NCBI RefSeq assembly: GCF_003014715.1
Contig: NZ_PYAV01000001.1
Span: 124,001-188,000 of the forward strand
Length of the DNA: 64,000 nucleotides
Direction of reading: 5' to 3'
Source of the DNA: Salsuginibacillus halophilus
GTDB taxonomy: Bacteria; Bacillota; Bacilli; Bacillales; Marinococcaceae
Shown: positions 48,633-56,536 of the stretch, piece by piece
Position numbering within the stretch: position 1 is the stretch's first letter
Layout: each line of letters opens with the position of its first letter
The notes under the pieces: model-generated
The model's database searches: none
Told to the model about the DNA's origin: nothing
What the model saw: the letters and a program-made list of their open reading frames with translations, nothing else
Made by a program: the position numbers and the translations under genes

Positions 48633-50058
48633 AAAGCTTCGGCTTGAGAATTTTCAGTCTCATGAAGATACAACAGTTGAAATGACAAATGGTCTTAATG
48701 TTATTGCCGGCGAGTCAGACAGCGGGAAAACTGCGGTCATCCGTGCGCTCCGCTGGCTGTTATTTAATCAGCCGCGTGGCACGGATTTCATTCGAAGCGG
48801 TGCAAATGTTTGCCGGGTAACCGCAGACTTTGCTGATGGAACAAAAATTATTCGCGAACGGACGACGAGTAAAAATTCATATCACATTACGAACCCTGAT
48901 GGCAGCACGGAACCGTATGAAAGTTTCGGGGCCCGTGTGCCGGCAGCGGTAATTGAAGCTCACGGTATGCAGCCGCTTGCGGTGGATAATGATGAAACCC
49001 TTCATCTACAAATCGCGCAACAGCTCGAACCGCCGTTTTTAATTGAAAATACAGCCGGCTCCAAAGCGAAGGTGATCGGTCGAATCAGCGGAGCTCATTA
49101 CATCGATATGGCCTTGCGCGGCCTTAATTCAGACACAGCAAGTTTGAAACAAAGTATAAAAAAAGAAAAAGAAAATGAAGATCGGCTCGAAAATGCGCTC
49201 GCGCCGTATGAAAACTTAGATGAGCATAAACGTACGCTTGAAAAAGCCCGTCAACGTTTTGAAGCGCTGCAGCAAAAAGAAGATGTACTCCGCCAGCTTA
49301 AACAGCATCAATTAAAGCTGAAAGAGTTAAAAGGCATCCGTACAAGCGTTCAAAAAGAGTTACATGATCTGCAGTTTATTGAAGAAGCTGCGCCAAAACT
49401 TGAAAACCTGCAGTTGCAGAAGCAGACGCTGCTTGCGTTAAAGCAGCGTCAGAGCCGTTATCAACATGTTCAAACTGAACAAAAAACGTGGCAAAAGACT
49501 AAAGAAAAAGCAGAAACGGCGTTGTCGCTAGAAGAAAAAGCAGCGGCGATTGAACGTAATGTTACCCAGCGCCGGCATTTTTTTGAGTTGAAACAAACAT
49601 ATTCTAATATGATTTTAAAGTTTAACGAAGAACAAGAGCGTCTGCGAAATGCGCAGCAAATCGAAGCGCAAGCGGCACGTGTAGAGCAGGCAGAGCAGAC
49701 ACTGACGAAAAAAATGAAGTTTGAAAGCTTACGTACAAAGCTGACGAGTGTTACGAAAGAACGAAATGACGTCCATCAACATTACACGAAATTAAAGCAG
49801 ACCGCCAATGCGGAAAAACAGCTTGAAGAAGCAGAATCCAGGTTGATTTCACGACGTAAGCTGCAGCAAAAACACGAAGCTTTAGAAGAAGTGAAAAGTC
49901 GTAAGAAGCGCGGGCGCAGCTATATTCATGAGCTTCAAGCGGAAGTGGACCGGCAGCAAGAGGCATATGAAAGCTTGCTGAAGCAACTTGGTACGTGTCC
50001 ATTATGCGGACAGGCGTTAACGCCCAAACATGAGCATGAAACGAAAGGAGTGGAATAA
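48619..50058 (+). CDS. Rad50/SMC-like ATPase, N-terminal head and outbound coil with CxxC hook
   Basis: 479 aa. N-terminal KKLRLENFQSHEDTTVEM and Walker A GESDSGKT (31-38) form the N-lobe of a Rad50/SMC head. Residues about 170-450 are predicted coiled coil by composition (Glu/Lys/Gln/Leu heptads). The protein ends with CPLCG (Cys460, Cys463), a zinc-hook-like CxxC, about 16 residues before the C-terminus. It has no Walker B or signature; these are in the third reading frame (50305-50967). So this is the N-terminal part of a split Rad50-like protein. It overlaps both neighbours. A phage gp46-like origin is possible. Confidence 0.85.
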   Translation: MKQIKKLRLENFQSHEDTTVEMTNGLNVIAGESDSGKTAVIRALRWLLFNQPRGTDFIRSGANVCRVTADFADGTKIIRERTTSKNSYHITNPDGSTEPYESFGARVPAAVIEAHGMQPLAVDNDETLHLQIAQQLEPPFLIENTAGSKAKVIGRISGAHYIDMALRGLNSDTASLKQSIKKEKENEDRLENALAPYENLDEHKRTLEKARQRFEALQQKEDVLRQLKQHQLKLKELKGIRTSVQKELHDLQFIEEAAPKLENLQLQKQTLLALKQRQSRYQHVQTEQKTWQKTKEKAETALSLEEKAAAIERNVTQRRHFFELKQTYSNMILKFNEEQERLRNAQQIEAQAARVEQAEQTLTKKMKFESLRTKLTSVTKERNDVHQHYTKLKQTANAEKQLEEAESRLISRRKLQQKHEALEEVKSRKKRGRSYIHELQAEVDRQQEAYESLLKQLGTCPLCGQALTPKHEHETKGVE

Positions 50059-50315
50059 TGTCAGAACAGAAAGAGCAGGAAATTAAACAATTAAAACAAG
50101 CGATTGAAGGTGCTCGTGAACAGCGGCAGCGTGCAGAGATCCGTCTAGAGAACTTAGAGACGCAGGAAAAAGAGCTTCTTAGTGAACTTGAAGAGCTCGG
50201 CGTGAAACCTGAAGAGCTAGAACAAGAAATCGCCCGGCTGGACCGGGAGATTGAAGAAGGCCTGCAAGAAGTGAAAACTTTAATTCCAGAGGAGCTCCTG
50301 AAGCATGAGTCGTGA
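50058..50315 (+). CDS. Small coiled-coil protein of the split Rad50-like cassette
   Basis: 85 aa, almost entirely heptad-like Glu/Lys/Leu/Gln (KEQEIKQLKQAIEGAREQRQ then RAEIRLENLETQEKELLSEL), no cysteines. It follows the hook-ending protein at a TAATG overlap and precedes the C-terminal head with an 11-bp overlap, so it fills the place where the start of the return coil of Rad50 would be. SD AAAGGAGTGG. It is short compared with the outbound coil. No family assignment. Confidence 0.75.
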   Translation: MSEQKEQEIKQLKQAIEGAREQRQRAEIRLENLETQEKELLSELEELGVKPEELEQEIARLDREIEEGLQEVKTLIPEELLKHES

Positions 50316-50967
50316 AGCATTGTTTCAATCCACTGCGACAGCCTTGAAGGAAAAGGAAGAAGAATGGATTGCCCTTAATGCGCAAAAAGAAAAACTGAAA
50401 GAAGAACAGACTTATTACCGCGAACGTTTAACAGTGCTTGAACAAGACCAGGAACTGTACGATCATGTAGGCGGTTTGCTGCATGAAACAGCAAAACATG
50501 CTCGTGATCAAGCGAAACAACAAATGGAGACGCTTGTAACGAATGCGCTGCAGTACGTATTCGGGCCTATGTTTTCTTTTCAAATTGAGCTCGAATCCTC
50601 CGGCGGCCGGGCACAAGCGGAGTTTTATGTTGTTTCAGAGATGAATGGGACAATGATTAAAACAAAGCCTGCAGAAGCCAGAGGCGGCGGTGTTGTCGAT
50701 ATTGTTGCGTTAGCACTTCGCATGGCAATGCTTGAAACGCTACCTACAGGTAAAGGGGAAGCGATCGTACTTGATGAACCGGGCAAGCATGTTTCAGAAG
50801 AATATCATCATTTATTATATGAATTTCTCCATTCTGTAGCTGGCATGTTTAACCGGCAGATTGTTATGGTAACTCATCATCGGCATTTAGCAGAGTCGGC
50901 AGACAATGCATATATCTTTGAAATTAAAGACGGAACAACCGAGGCTGTGCGCCCGGAGCATTCTTGA
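50305..50967 (+). CDS. Rad50/SMC-like ATPase, C-terminal head with Walker B
   Basis: 220 aa. Residues 1-75 are coiled coil; then a head lobe with an ABC-signature-like segment KPAEARGGGVVDIVALALRM (about 122-141), Walker B AIVLDEPGKHVS (Asp157, Glu158) and an H-loop-like VMVTHHRHLAE. It complements the Walker A half (48619-50058) to make one ATPase head. Its stop codon lies within the -35 of the next promoter, for rny. No in-frame link between the halves exists, so the split is genuine and not a single frameshift. Confidence 0.85.
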   Translation: MSREALFQSTATALKEKEEEWIALNAQKEKLKEEQTYYRERLTVLEQDQELYDHVGGLLHETAKHARDQAKQQMETLVTNALQYVFGPMFSFQIELESSGGRAQAEFYVVSEMNGTMIKTKPAEARGGGVVDIVALALRMAMLETLPTGKGEAIVLDEPGKHVSEEYHHLLYEFLHSVAGMFNRQIVMVTHHRHLAESADNAYIFEIKDGTTEAVRPEHS

Positions 50968-50992
50968 CAGTCGTATAGCGGAAGGATACAAT
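50964..50992 (+). promoter_or_regulatory. Near-consensus sigma-A promoter for rny
   Basis: TTGACA, 17-bp spacer, TACAAT: 11 of 12 consensus bases. The -35 overlaps the stop codon of the preceding ATPase gene. Confidence 0.82.
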
Positions 50993-51000
50993 TATTACGA

Positions 51001-51023
51001 AAGATGCAATCGTATCTTTTCTT
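51001..51023 (+). other. Hairpin at the expected 5' end of rny mRNA
   Basis: AAGATGC and GTATCTT pair around AATC, then TTCTT. A transcript from the promoter at 50964 should start near 51000, so the stem would sit at its extreme 5' end; alternatively it is a weak terminator of the cassette. Confidence 0.5.
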
Positions 51024-51213
51024 ATTTATGCAACGCGTTTGTGTTATGAAAATGGCCTGTGTATGTATGAAAACAGCCAACACCATTGGTATTAGGAAGG
51101 TCTAAAAGACTTTACCTGCTTTCTCCGTTGAATGAACAGACAGAGCGAAACAAAGTACACAATCCAGCAAACGAACCGAACAAGCGCCAGAAGCAGCAGG
51201 AGGTGAAAAGGAC

Positions 51214-52776
51214 ATGGACGGACTAATCACTTCCATTTTGTTTATTCTCGTTGCTGCTATCAGCGGATTGATCGGCTATATCGTTCGCAGATCATTGGCG
51301 GAAGCAAAGATCTCTAGTGCGGAGGAAGCGGCCAAACAAATTCGCGAAGAAGCGGAACGAAACGCAGAGGCAAGCCGCAAGGAAGCCTTGCTTGAAGCCA
51401 AAGATGAAGCGTACAACATTCGTACGGAAGCTGAACAAGATATACGTGAGCGCCGAAACGAAGTGCAGAAGCAGGAACAGCGCCTGCAGCATAAAGAAGA
51501 GACGCTCGACCGTAAAAGTGAAACGCTTGATAAGAAAGAAGGATCTTTGGAAACAAGAGAAGCTTCACTTGTTGAAAAGCAGCGCCAGATTGAAGAAATG
51601 AATGACAAAGTGGAAGAACTCGTACAAAAGCAACAGCTTGAGTTAGAACGCGTATCCAGTTTAACGCGTGAAGAAGCCCGGACGCAGATTTTACAGCAGA
51701 CCGAGCAGGAAATCGAACATGAAACGGCACAATTAATTAAAGAACGTACTGAAGAAGCAAAGCAGGCAGCTGACAAGAAAGCGAAGGAAGTGCTTTCACT
51801 TGCAATTCAGCGTTGTGCAGCCGACCATGTTGCTGAAACGACGGTTTCTGTTGTAAACCTGCCAAACGATGAAATGAAAGGCCGGATTATTGGACGTGAA
51901 GGCCGCAACATTCGAGCGCTTGAGACATTGACAGGGATCGACTTAATTATTGATGATACACCGGAAGCGGTGATCCTATCCGGATTTGATCCGATCCGTC
52001 GTGAAGTCGCTCGCACTGCGCTCGAACGTCTTGTGCAGGACGGCCGTATTCATCCGGCACGTATTGAAGAAACGGTGGATAAAGCCCGCCGCGAAGTCGA
52101 TGAAATGATCCGTGAATACGGGGAGCAGACAACCTTTGAAATGGGTGTACACGGTCTGCATCCGGACATTATTAAAACGCTCGGCCGCTTAAACTTCCGG
52201 ACAAGCTATGGTCAGAATGTGTTGAAGCATTCTATGGAAGTGGCGCACCTGGCCGGATTGATGGCTGCAGAACTTGGCGAGGATCAGCAGCTCGCACGTC
52301 GTGCAGGCCTGCTTCATGACATTGGTAAAGCGATTGATCATGAAGTTGAAGGCAGCCACGTTGAGATTGGCGTGGAATTGACGCGCAAGCATAAAGAACA
52401 CGAAGTTGTGATTAACAGCGTAGCTTCGCACCACGGCGATGCTGCCCCAACTTCGATCATTGCAACACTCGTTGCTGCAGCCGACGCTCTATCAGCGGCG
52501 CGCCCGGGAGCACGCCGTGAAACAATTGAAACTTACATTCGCCGGCTTGAAAAGCTGGAGGAGATTGCAGAATCATTCGATGGTGTTGAAAAAACGTATG
52601 CGATTCAAGCTGGCCGCGAAGTGCGCATCATGGTAAAACCAGATATGGTAGATGATGCCATTGCTCATCGCCTCGCCCAGCAGATTACAAAACGAATTGA
52701 AAACGAATTGGATTATCCAGGCCACATCAGGGTAACGGTCATTCGCGAAACGCGGGCCGTGGATTATGCGAAATAA
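51214..52776 (+). CDS. rny: Ribonuclease Y
   Basis: Membrane-anchored endoribonuclease that begins mRNA decay. 520 aa (B. subtilis 520). N-terminal membrane segment [20 protein letters not shown], long coiled coil (about 30-190), KH domain with [19 protein letters not shown], and HD domain with the catalytic [23 protein letters not shown] 246-bp leader with its own promoter precedes it. RNase J and PNPase, its partners, are also in this window. Confidence 0.97.
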   Translation: MDGLITSILFILVAAISGLIGYIVRRSLAEAKISSAEEAAKQIREEAERNAEASRKEALLEAKDEAYNIRTEAEQDIRERRNEVQKQEQRLQHKEETLDRKSETLDKKEGSLETREASLVEKQRQIEEMNDKVEELVQKQQLELERVSSLTREEARTQILQQTEQEIEHETAQLIKERTEEAKQAADKKAKEVLSLAIQRCAADHVAETTVSVVNLPNDEMKGRIIGREGRNIRALETLTGIDLIIDDTPEAVILSGFDPIRREVARTALERLVQDGRIHPARIEETVDKARREVDEMIREYGEQTTFEMGVHGLHPDIIKTLGRLNFRTSYGQNVLKHSMEVAHLAGLMAAELGEDQQLARRAGLLHDIGKAIDHEVEGSHVEIGVELTRKHKEHEVVINSVASHHGDAAPTSIIATLVAAADALSAARPGARRETIETYIRRLEKLEEIAESFDGVEKTYAIQAGREVRIMVKPDMVDDAIAHRLAQQITKRIENELDYPGHIRVTVIRETRAVDYAK

Positions 52777-52805
52777 GCGGCACTTTGTGCCGCTTATTTT
52801 ATTTT
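52772..52805 (+). terminator. Rho-independent terminator after rny
   Basis: AATAAGCGGCAC and GTGCCGCTTATT close around TTT; the rny stop codon is within the stem; T-rich tail. Confidence 0.9.
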
Positions 52806-52827
52806 GAGTTTGAAAAGGAGATATAAA

Positions 52828-53622
52828 ATGAAAATTTTATTTATTGGCGATATTGTCGGATCCCCCGGCCGAAACATGCTTGCAGAATACTTACCGCGCT
52901 TGAAAAAATCTTATAAGCCGGATGTTACGGTTGTAAATGGTGAAAACGCTGCGCACGGTAAAGGTTTAACTGAAAAAATATATAAGCAGTTGCTTGAAAT
53001 TGGCGCTGATGTGATTACAATGGGGAATCACACATGGGATAAGCGTGAAATTTTTGAATATATCAATGATGCAAATTCGCTTGTCGTTCCGGCGAACTTT
53101 CCGCCTGCAACACCTGGTAAAGGTTATAAAGTGCTTAATGTGAACGGACAAAAAGTAGCCGTGATTAATTTGATCGGCCGAACCTTTATGGCAGATCAAG
53201 ACTGCCCTTTTCGTAAAGCAGATGAGATTTTAAAACAACTGCCGGAGGATACAGCGCAAATCTTTGTTGATTTTCATGCAGAAACGACAAGTGAGAAACA
53301 GGCGCTTGGCTGGTACCTTGATGGGCGAGTTACTGCTGTTTGCGGGACGCATACGCATGTTCAAACAGCAGACGAGCGCATTTTACCGCAAGGCACCGGT
53401 TATATTTCAGACGTTGGTATGACCGGCCCTTACGATGGGATCCTCGGAATGAGCCGCGACGCTGTGATGAAGAAGTTTTTAACAAATTTACCTGTGAAGT
53501 TTGAAGTCGAAGAAGGGCGGGAACAGATCAATGGCGTCTTTATTCAAGCAGCACCGCGTCAAAAAGCAGTTCAAAAGATGAAGCGAATTGCAGTTAATGA
53601 CGAGCAGCCGTTGATGGATTAA
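52828..53622 (+). CDS. ymdB: YmdB-type metallophosphoesterase (cyclic nucleotide phosphodiesterase family)
   Basis: 264 aa. Metal motifs GDIVGSPGR (Asp8), VVNGENAAHGKG, MGNHTWDKREIF, HAETTSEK and GTHTHVQTAD are complete. In B. subtilis YmdB has phosphodiesterase activity on 2',3'-cAMP and affects biofilm and motility decisions. ATG at 52828 after AAAAGGAGA; TTG codons at 52804 add eight residues and lie before it. Conserved rny-ymdB-spoVS order. Confidence 0.94.
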   Translation: MKILFIGDIVGSPGRNMLAEYLPRLKKSYKPDVTVVNGENAAHGKGLTEKIYKQLLEIGADVITMGNHTWDKREIFEYINDANSLVVPANFPPATPGKGYKVLNVNGQKVAVINLIGRTFMADQDCPFRKADEILKQLPEDTAQIFVDFHAETTSEKQALGWYLDGRVTAVCGTHTHVQTADERILPQGTGYISDVGMTGPYDGILGMSRDAVMKKFLTNLPVKFEVEEGREQINGVFIQAAPRQKAVQKMKRIAVNDEQPLMD

Positions 53623-53660
53623 CCTTAAGCTGTAGAAATGTACAAATTTTCAGTACTTGC

Positions 53661-53686
53661 AGGGAATACAGGCATTTATCGTGAAT
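53661..53686 (+). promoter_or_regulatory. Possible sigma-H promoter for spoVS
   Basis: AGGGAAT, 15 bp, GAAT resembles the sigma-H pattern (AGGAWWT ... GAAT), with ATCGTGAAT close to the spoVG promoter. In B. subtilis spoVS is known to be sigma-H-dependent. The -35 has one mismatch. Confidence 0.5.
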
Positions 53687-53731
53687 ATAGTAGGTGAGGG
53701 CACTTTCATTTCACACAAGGAGGTACTACGC

Positions 53732-53992
53732 ATGGAAGTATTAAAAGTATCAGCCAAATCAACGCCGAACTCTGTTGCAGGTGCTTTAGCAGGTGTTATT
53801 CGAGAGCGCGGTGCCGCGGAAATTCAAGCCATTGGTGCCGGAGCCTTGAACCAGTCTATTAAAGCGGTCGCCATCGCCCGTGGTTTCGTCGCGCCAAGCG
53901 GCATTGATCTCGTATGTGTTCCGGCATTTACAGATATTGAAATCGAGGGTGAAGAGCGGACAGCAATTAAGTTAATCGTCGAGCCGAGATAA
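53732..53992 (+). CDS. spoVS: Stage V sporulation protein S
   Basis: 86 aa Alba-like protein, one of the most conserved sporulation proteins (MEVLKVSAKSTPNSVAGALA, then ALNQSIKAVAIARGF). Needed for spore coat and chromosome-related steps. ATG at 53732 follows AAGGAGG; an in-frame upstream start at 53657 lies before the promoter region. Followed by a terminator. Confidence 0.96.
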   Translation: MEVLKVSAKSTPNSVAGALAGVIRERGAAEIQAIGAGALNQSIKAVAIARGFVAPSGIDLVCVPAFTDIEIEGEERTAIKLIVEPR

Positions 53993-54019
53993 GTCAGGCT
54001 CTTATAGTGTAGGCTGCCG

Positions 54020-54068
54020 GCTGGCGCTAGTGCCGCTTCATCGATGCGATGCACTTGCGCCAGCTTTT
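54020..54068 (+). terminator. Rho-independent terminator after spoVS
   Basis: GCTGGCGCTAGTGC and GCACTTGCGCCAGC pair over 14 positions with one mismatch, followed by TTTTGTTG. Confidence 0.85.
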
Positions 54069-54116
54069 GTTGTGTGTAAAGGCGTTTCATAAATTTGCAG
54101 ACAAAGGAGTATGATG

Positions 54117-55796
54117 ATGAAAGAGCTGCAGCAAACATTAAAGCGTATTGATCAAAAAGGATATAAAGCTTACAACGATATTAAAGGAACACATCAATTT
54201 TCATCGTTTGCTCTTCATATTGATCATGTACAAGCTGATCCATTTGCAAGTCCTTCACGTATTCGTGCATCTCTTTCAACGGCTGAAACAGGCTTAACGA
54301 AAGATGATTATCATGAGCCGCACCGGTACCGGGCATGTACGGACTTCTTTGCCCGCGAAGTTGCCCGTGCTTTGAAAAAAGAAAAAGCAGATCAAGGAAT
54401 TATGATTGACCGTCCGGGTCAGGAAATTTTAGAAAGAACAGCTGTGACTATAAATGATGATACCGTAGAAATTCGTCTTTCACTGCACCTTCCGGCGAAA
54501 GGAAGGACAATTTTGGGACAACAGGCGGCATCGCGCTTAATAGAAACATTACCGTCGGTGATTCAAGCCGCGATGTATGCTTATGATCGCGCAGCATTAG
54601 AAACGCACTTAAAGTTAAGCGACCAGCAAGCTTGGGTTCGTTCGTATTTGCGCAGCTACAATTATACGGCTTTTGTTGCGAATGGTGCCGTGCTGCCACG
54701 TGAAAGCGGCATAAGTGAACAGCCGCTTAAAGGAGATGGGTTAACACCTTTTCAATCGCCAAAAGAAATGGAGATAACACTTGAGCTTCCGCACGGTAAG
54801 ACAATTAGCGGAATGGCTTTTCGCGAAGGAGTTAACGTTATCGTTGGCGGGGGCTATCACGGTAAAAGTACATTGCTTGAGGGGTTAGCCCGGGGAGTGT
54901 ATGACCATATTGAAGGCGATGGTCGAGAATTTGTTTTCGCTAATGATGATGCGGTGAAAGTGCGCGCTGAAGACGGTCGTAGTGTAACAGATGTAAATAT
55001 TTCACCATTCATTTCAAATTTACCGAACAATAAAGGGACAGAACGCTTTCAAACGGAAAATGCAAGCGGGAGTACATCACAGGCAGCAAACATTGTTGAG
55101 ATGGTTGAAGCAGGTGCTGGTACCCTTTTCATAGATGAAGATACGAGTGCCACCAACTTTATGATTCGCGATGGACGGATGCAGGCACTCGTGCATAAAG
55201 ATAAAGAGCCAATCACCCCATTTATTGATAAAGTACGACATATGTATGATGACCTCGGCATTTCAACGATTCTCGTCGTTGGCGGCGCTGGTGACTACTT
55301 TGATGTTGCTGATTGTGTCGTGATGATGGATGAATATCAACCGCGTGAAGTTACAGAAAAAGCAAAAGAAATCGCGGCTTCATTTGGGGAAAAACGAACA
55401 AAAGAAGCCGGGAGCAGCTTTGGTGCTGTCTCGGCCCGAGCTGTAAGGCCAGAAAGTTTTGATGCAAGAAAAGGAAAGAAAGAAAAAGTGGATGCAAAAG
55501 GCAAGCACCGGGTTTTATATGGAACGACCGACATCGACTTAGCATTTATTGAGCAGATTGCCGACCCGAGCCAAACGCGGGCAATTGCACAAACGATGCG
55601 TTACATGGCTGCTTCCGTATTTGATAAACAGAAAACGTTAAGTGAAGCTTTAGATGAAATTGAAGCGGCTTTTGACCGTGATGGTGTCGAGGCGGTATCA
55701 AGCTTTCGCCGCCAACATCCCGGGGATATGGCGCGGCCGCGTCGTTTTGAACTTGCAGCAGCTATTAACCGGCTGCGCACGTTAAAAATTCAATAA
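54117..55796 (+). CDS. Predicted ABC-class ATPase (COG3044 type)
   Basis: 559 aa. Walker A-like GGGYHGKSTLLEG near residues 244-256, and Walker B-like GTLFIDEDTSATNFMIRD near 335-352, after a signature-like SGSTSQAANIVEMVEAGA. The N-terminal 200 residues match the family's regulatory part (SPSRIRASLSTAETGLTKDD). It belongs to the predicted ATPases of the ABC class, with no known substrate; no membrane partner is nearby. The ATG at 54117 is seven bases after AAAGGAG; two further ATGs precede it. In B. subtilis tdh-kbl occupy this place. Its terminator is interrupted by repeat copy 2. Confidence 0.85.
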   Translation: MKELQQTLKRIDQKGYKAYNDIKGTHQFSSFALHIDHVQADPFASPSRIRASLSTAETGLTKDDYHEPHRYRACTDFFAREVARALKKEKADQGIMIDRPGQEILERTAVTINDDTVEIRLSLHLPAKGRTILGQQAASRLIETLPSVIQAAMYAYDRAALETHLKLSDQQAWVRSYLRSYNYTAFVANGAVLPRESGISEQPLKGDGLTPFQSPKEMEITLELPHGKTISGMAFREGVNVIVGGGYHGKSTLLEGLARGVYDHIEGDGREFVFANDDAVKVRAEDGRSVTDVNISPFISNLPNNKGTERFQTENASGSTSQAANIVEMVEAGAGTLFIDEDTSATNFMIRDGRMQALVHKDKEPITPFIDKVRHMYDDLGISTILVVGGAGDYFDVADCVVMMDEYQPREVTEKAKEIAASFGEKRTKEAGSSFGAVSARAVRPESFDARKGKKEKVDAKGKHRVLYGTTDIDLAFIEQIADPSQTRAIAQTMRYMAASVFDKQKTLSEALDEIEAAFDRDGVEAVSSFRRQHPGDMARPRRFELAAAINRLRTLKIQ

Positions 55797-55809
55797 GTAG
55801 CCCAAAAAA

Positions 55810-55826
55810 ACCGCTCATTGGGCGGT
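55810..55826 (+). repeat. Target duplication, left copy, of a terminator hairpin
   Basis: ACCGCTCATTGGGCGGT, 17 bases, is identical to 56418-56434 and forms a 7-bp hairpin. The A-run before it is kept, but the T-run that should follow is missing because the repeat element begins there. Confidence 0.8.
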
Positions 55827-56417
55827 CAGACTGTCGACAAAGTACAAAATCTAAAATTTATGCACAGCTTACTGCTCCGAGCCGCGGGCTGCACTTAAAA
55901 ACCGAACCATGAACGTGACCGGAACGAATGACGGACGCTTTCCCGAGGGCTTGGCTTCAGCTAACTTGTTCGATTTGATTGCCAATCGAACAAGTGGATC
56001 TTCAGCCTGCGCTTCATCCTCTGGGAGTCGCCGTCATTTTTCGGTCACTTGTCAATTGAAAGATCATCTCGTATTTCCGATGTATAGGGTTCGTGTGCTC
56101 ATTCATGAAGCATCATGATGAAACGGATTCATGTGGCTATTGCTTGATTAAAAAGATCTTTACAATTTATAACGATCAAATCACGCAAGGCTGACGAGCA
56201 TCGGCGGCGACGCCTTCGCAGAACAACGAGTGAGAAAATCCCGCAGGCAGCGGTTGTCTGCCGAGAAAGTTGAGGAGGTACAAGAGGCTAAGAAGACACG
56301 GTGAGGTCAAGCGATAGCGTAGACCAAACCGATGTCGTACTTGTGCCCTCCGGGTGCAAGCGTCCGCCGAAAAGCGACGTCAGCCTTCATTTTTCTTAAA
56401 AGTTTGTCTACACGCTG
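55827..56417 (-). repeat. 591-bp non-coding repeat element, copy 2
   Basis: Lies between the ABC-class ATPase gene and miaB, in the 740-bp gap. It is copy 1 (25924-26440) in reverse complement with about 70 bp extra. Ends: CAGACTGTCGACAAA on the left, TTTGTCTACACGCTG on the right, 12 of 15 bases inverted matches. Inside, the ACTTGTTCGATT/AATCGAACAAGT palindrome is at 55964-55995. Flanked by the exact 17-bp duplication of a terminator hairpin. The 69-codon frame at 55909-56118 runs through the palindrome and is not a credible gene. Similar GC-rich sequence with GGCGGACGCTT is common between genes of alkaliphilic Bacillaceae, from general memory. Confidence 0.82.
55964..55995 (+). repeat. Conserved palindrome inside element copy 2
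   Basis: ACTTGTTCGATT and AATCGAACAAGT, 12-bp perfect stem, 8-nt loop, same stem as in copy 1 (26261-26292). Both arms are kept between the copies although neighbouring bases differ. Confidence 0.75.
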
Positions 56418-56448
56418 ACCGCTCATTGGGCGGTTTATTTTTTTGAGA
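56418..56448 (+). terminator. Terminator downstream of element copy 2
   Basis: ACCGCTC, loop ATT, GGGCGGT, then TTATTTTTTTG. This right-hand copy keeps the T-run; the left-hand copy keeps the A-run, so the original single terminator was split by the insertion. Confidence 0.75.
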
Positions 56449-56472
56449 AAGATTTGAACTTTGGCATTATCA

Positions 56473-56501
56473 TTGTTTAAAGCGGGCTAAGCCGTTATAA
56501 T
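56473..56501 (+). promoter_or_regulatory. Sigma-A promoter for miaB
   Basis: TTGTTT, 17-bp spacer, perfect TATAAT, 36 bp before the miaB start codon. Confidence 0.7.
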
Positions 56502-56536
56502 TTGAAAAGGTACGGCTACGTGGAAAGGAGTATATT

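Noticed and set aside
47625-50967. Cassette as part of a prophage
   Set aside because: No integrase, structural phage genes or att-like repeats around it; flanks are core recA and rny.
48619-50967. Single Rad50 gene broken by frameshifts
   Set aside because: Each junction has its own start codon, two have good ribosome-binding sites and all have coding overlaps; the coil lengths do not add up to a normal Rad50.
55909-56118. 69-codon frame in element copy 2
   Set aside because: Overlaps the repeat's palindrome; copy 1 does not preserve the frame.
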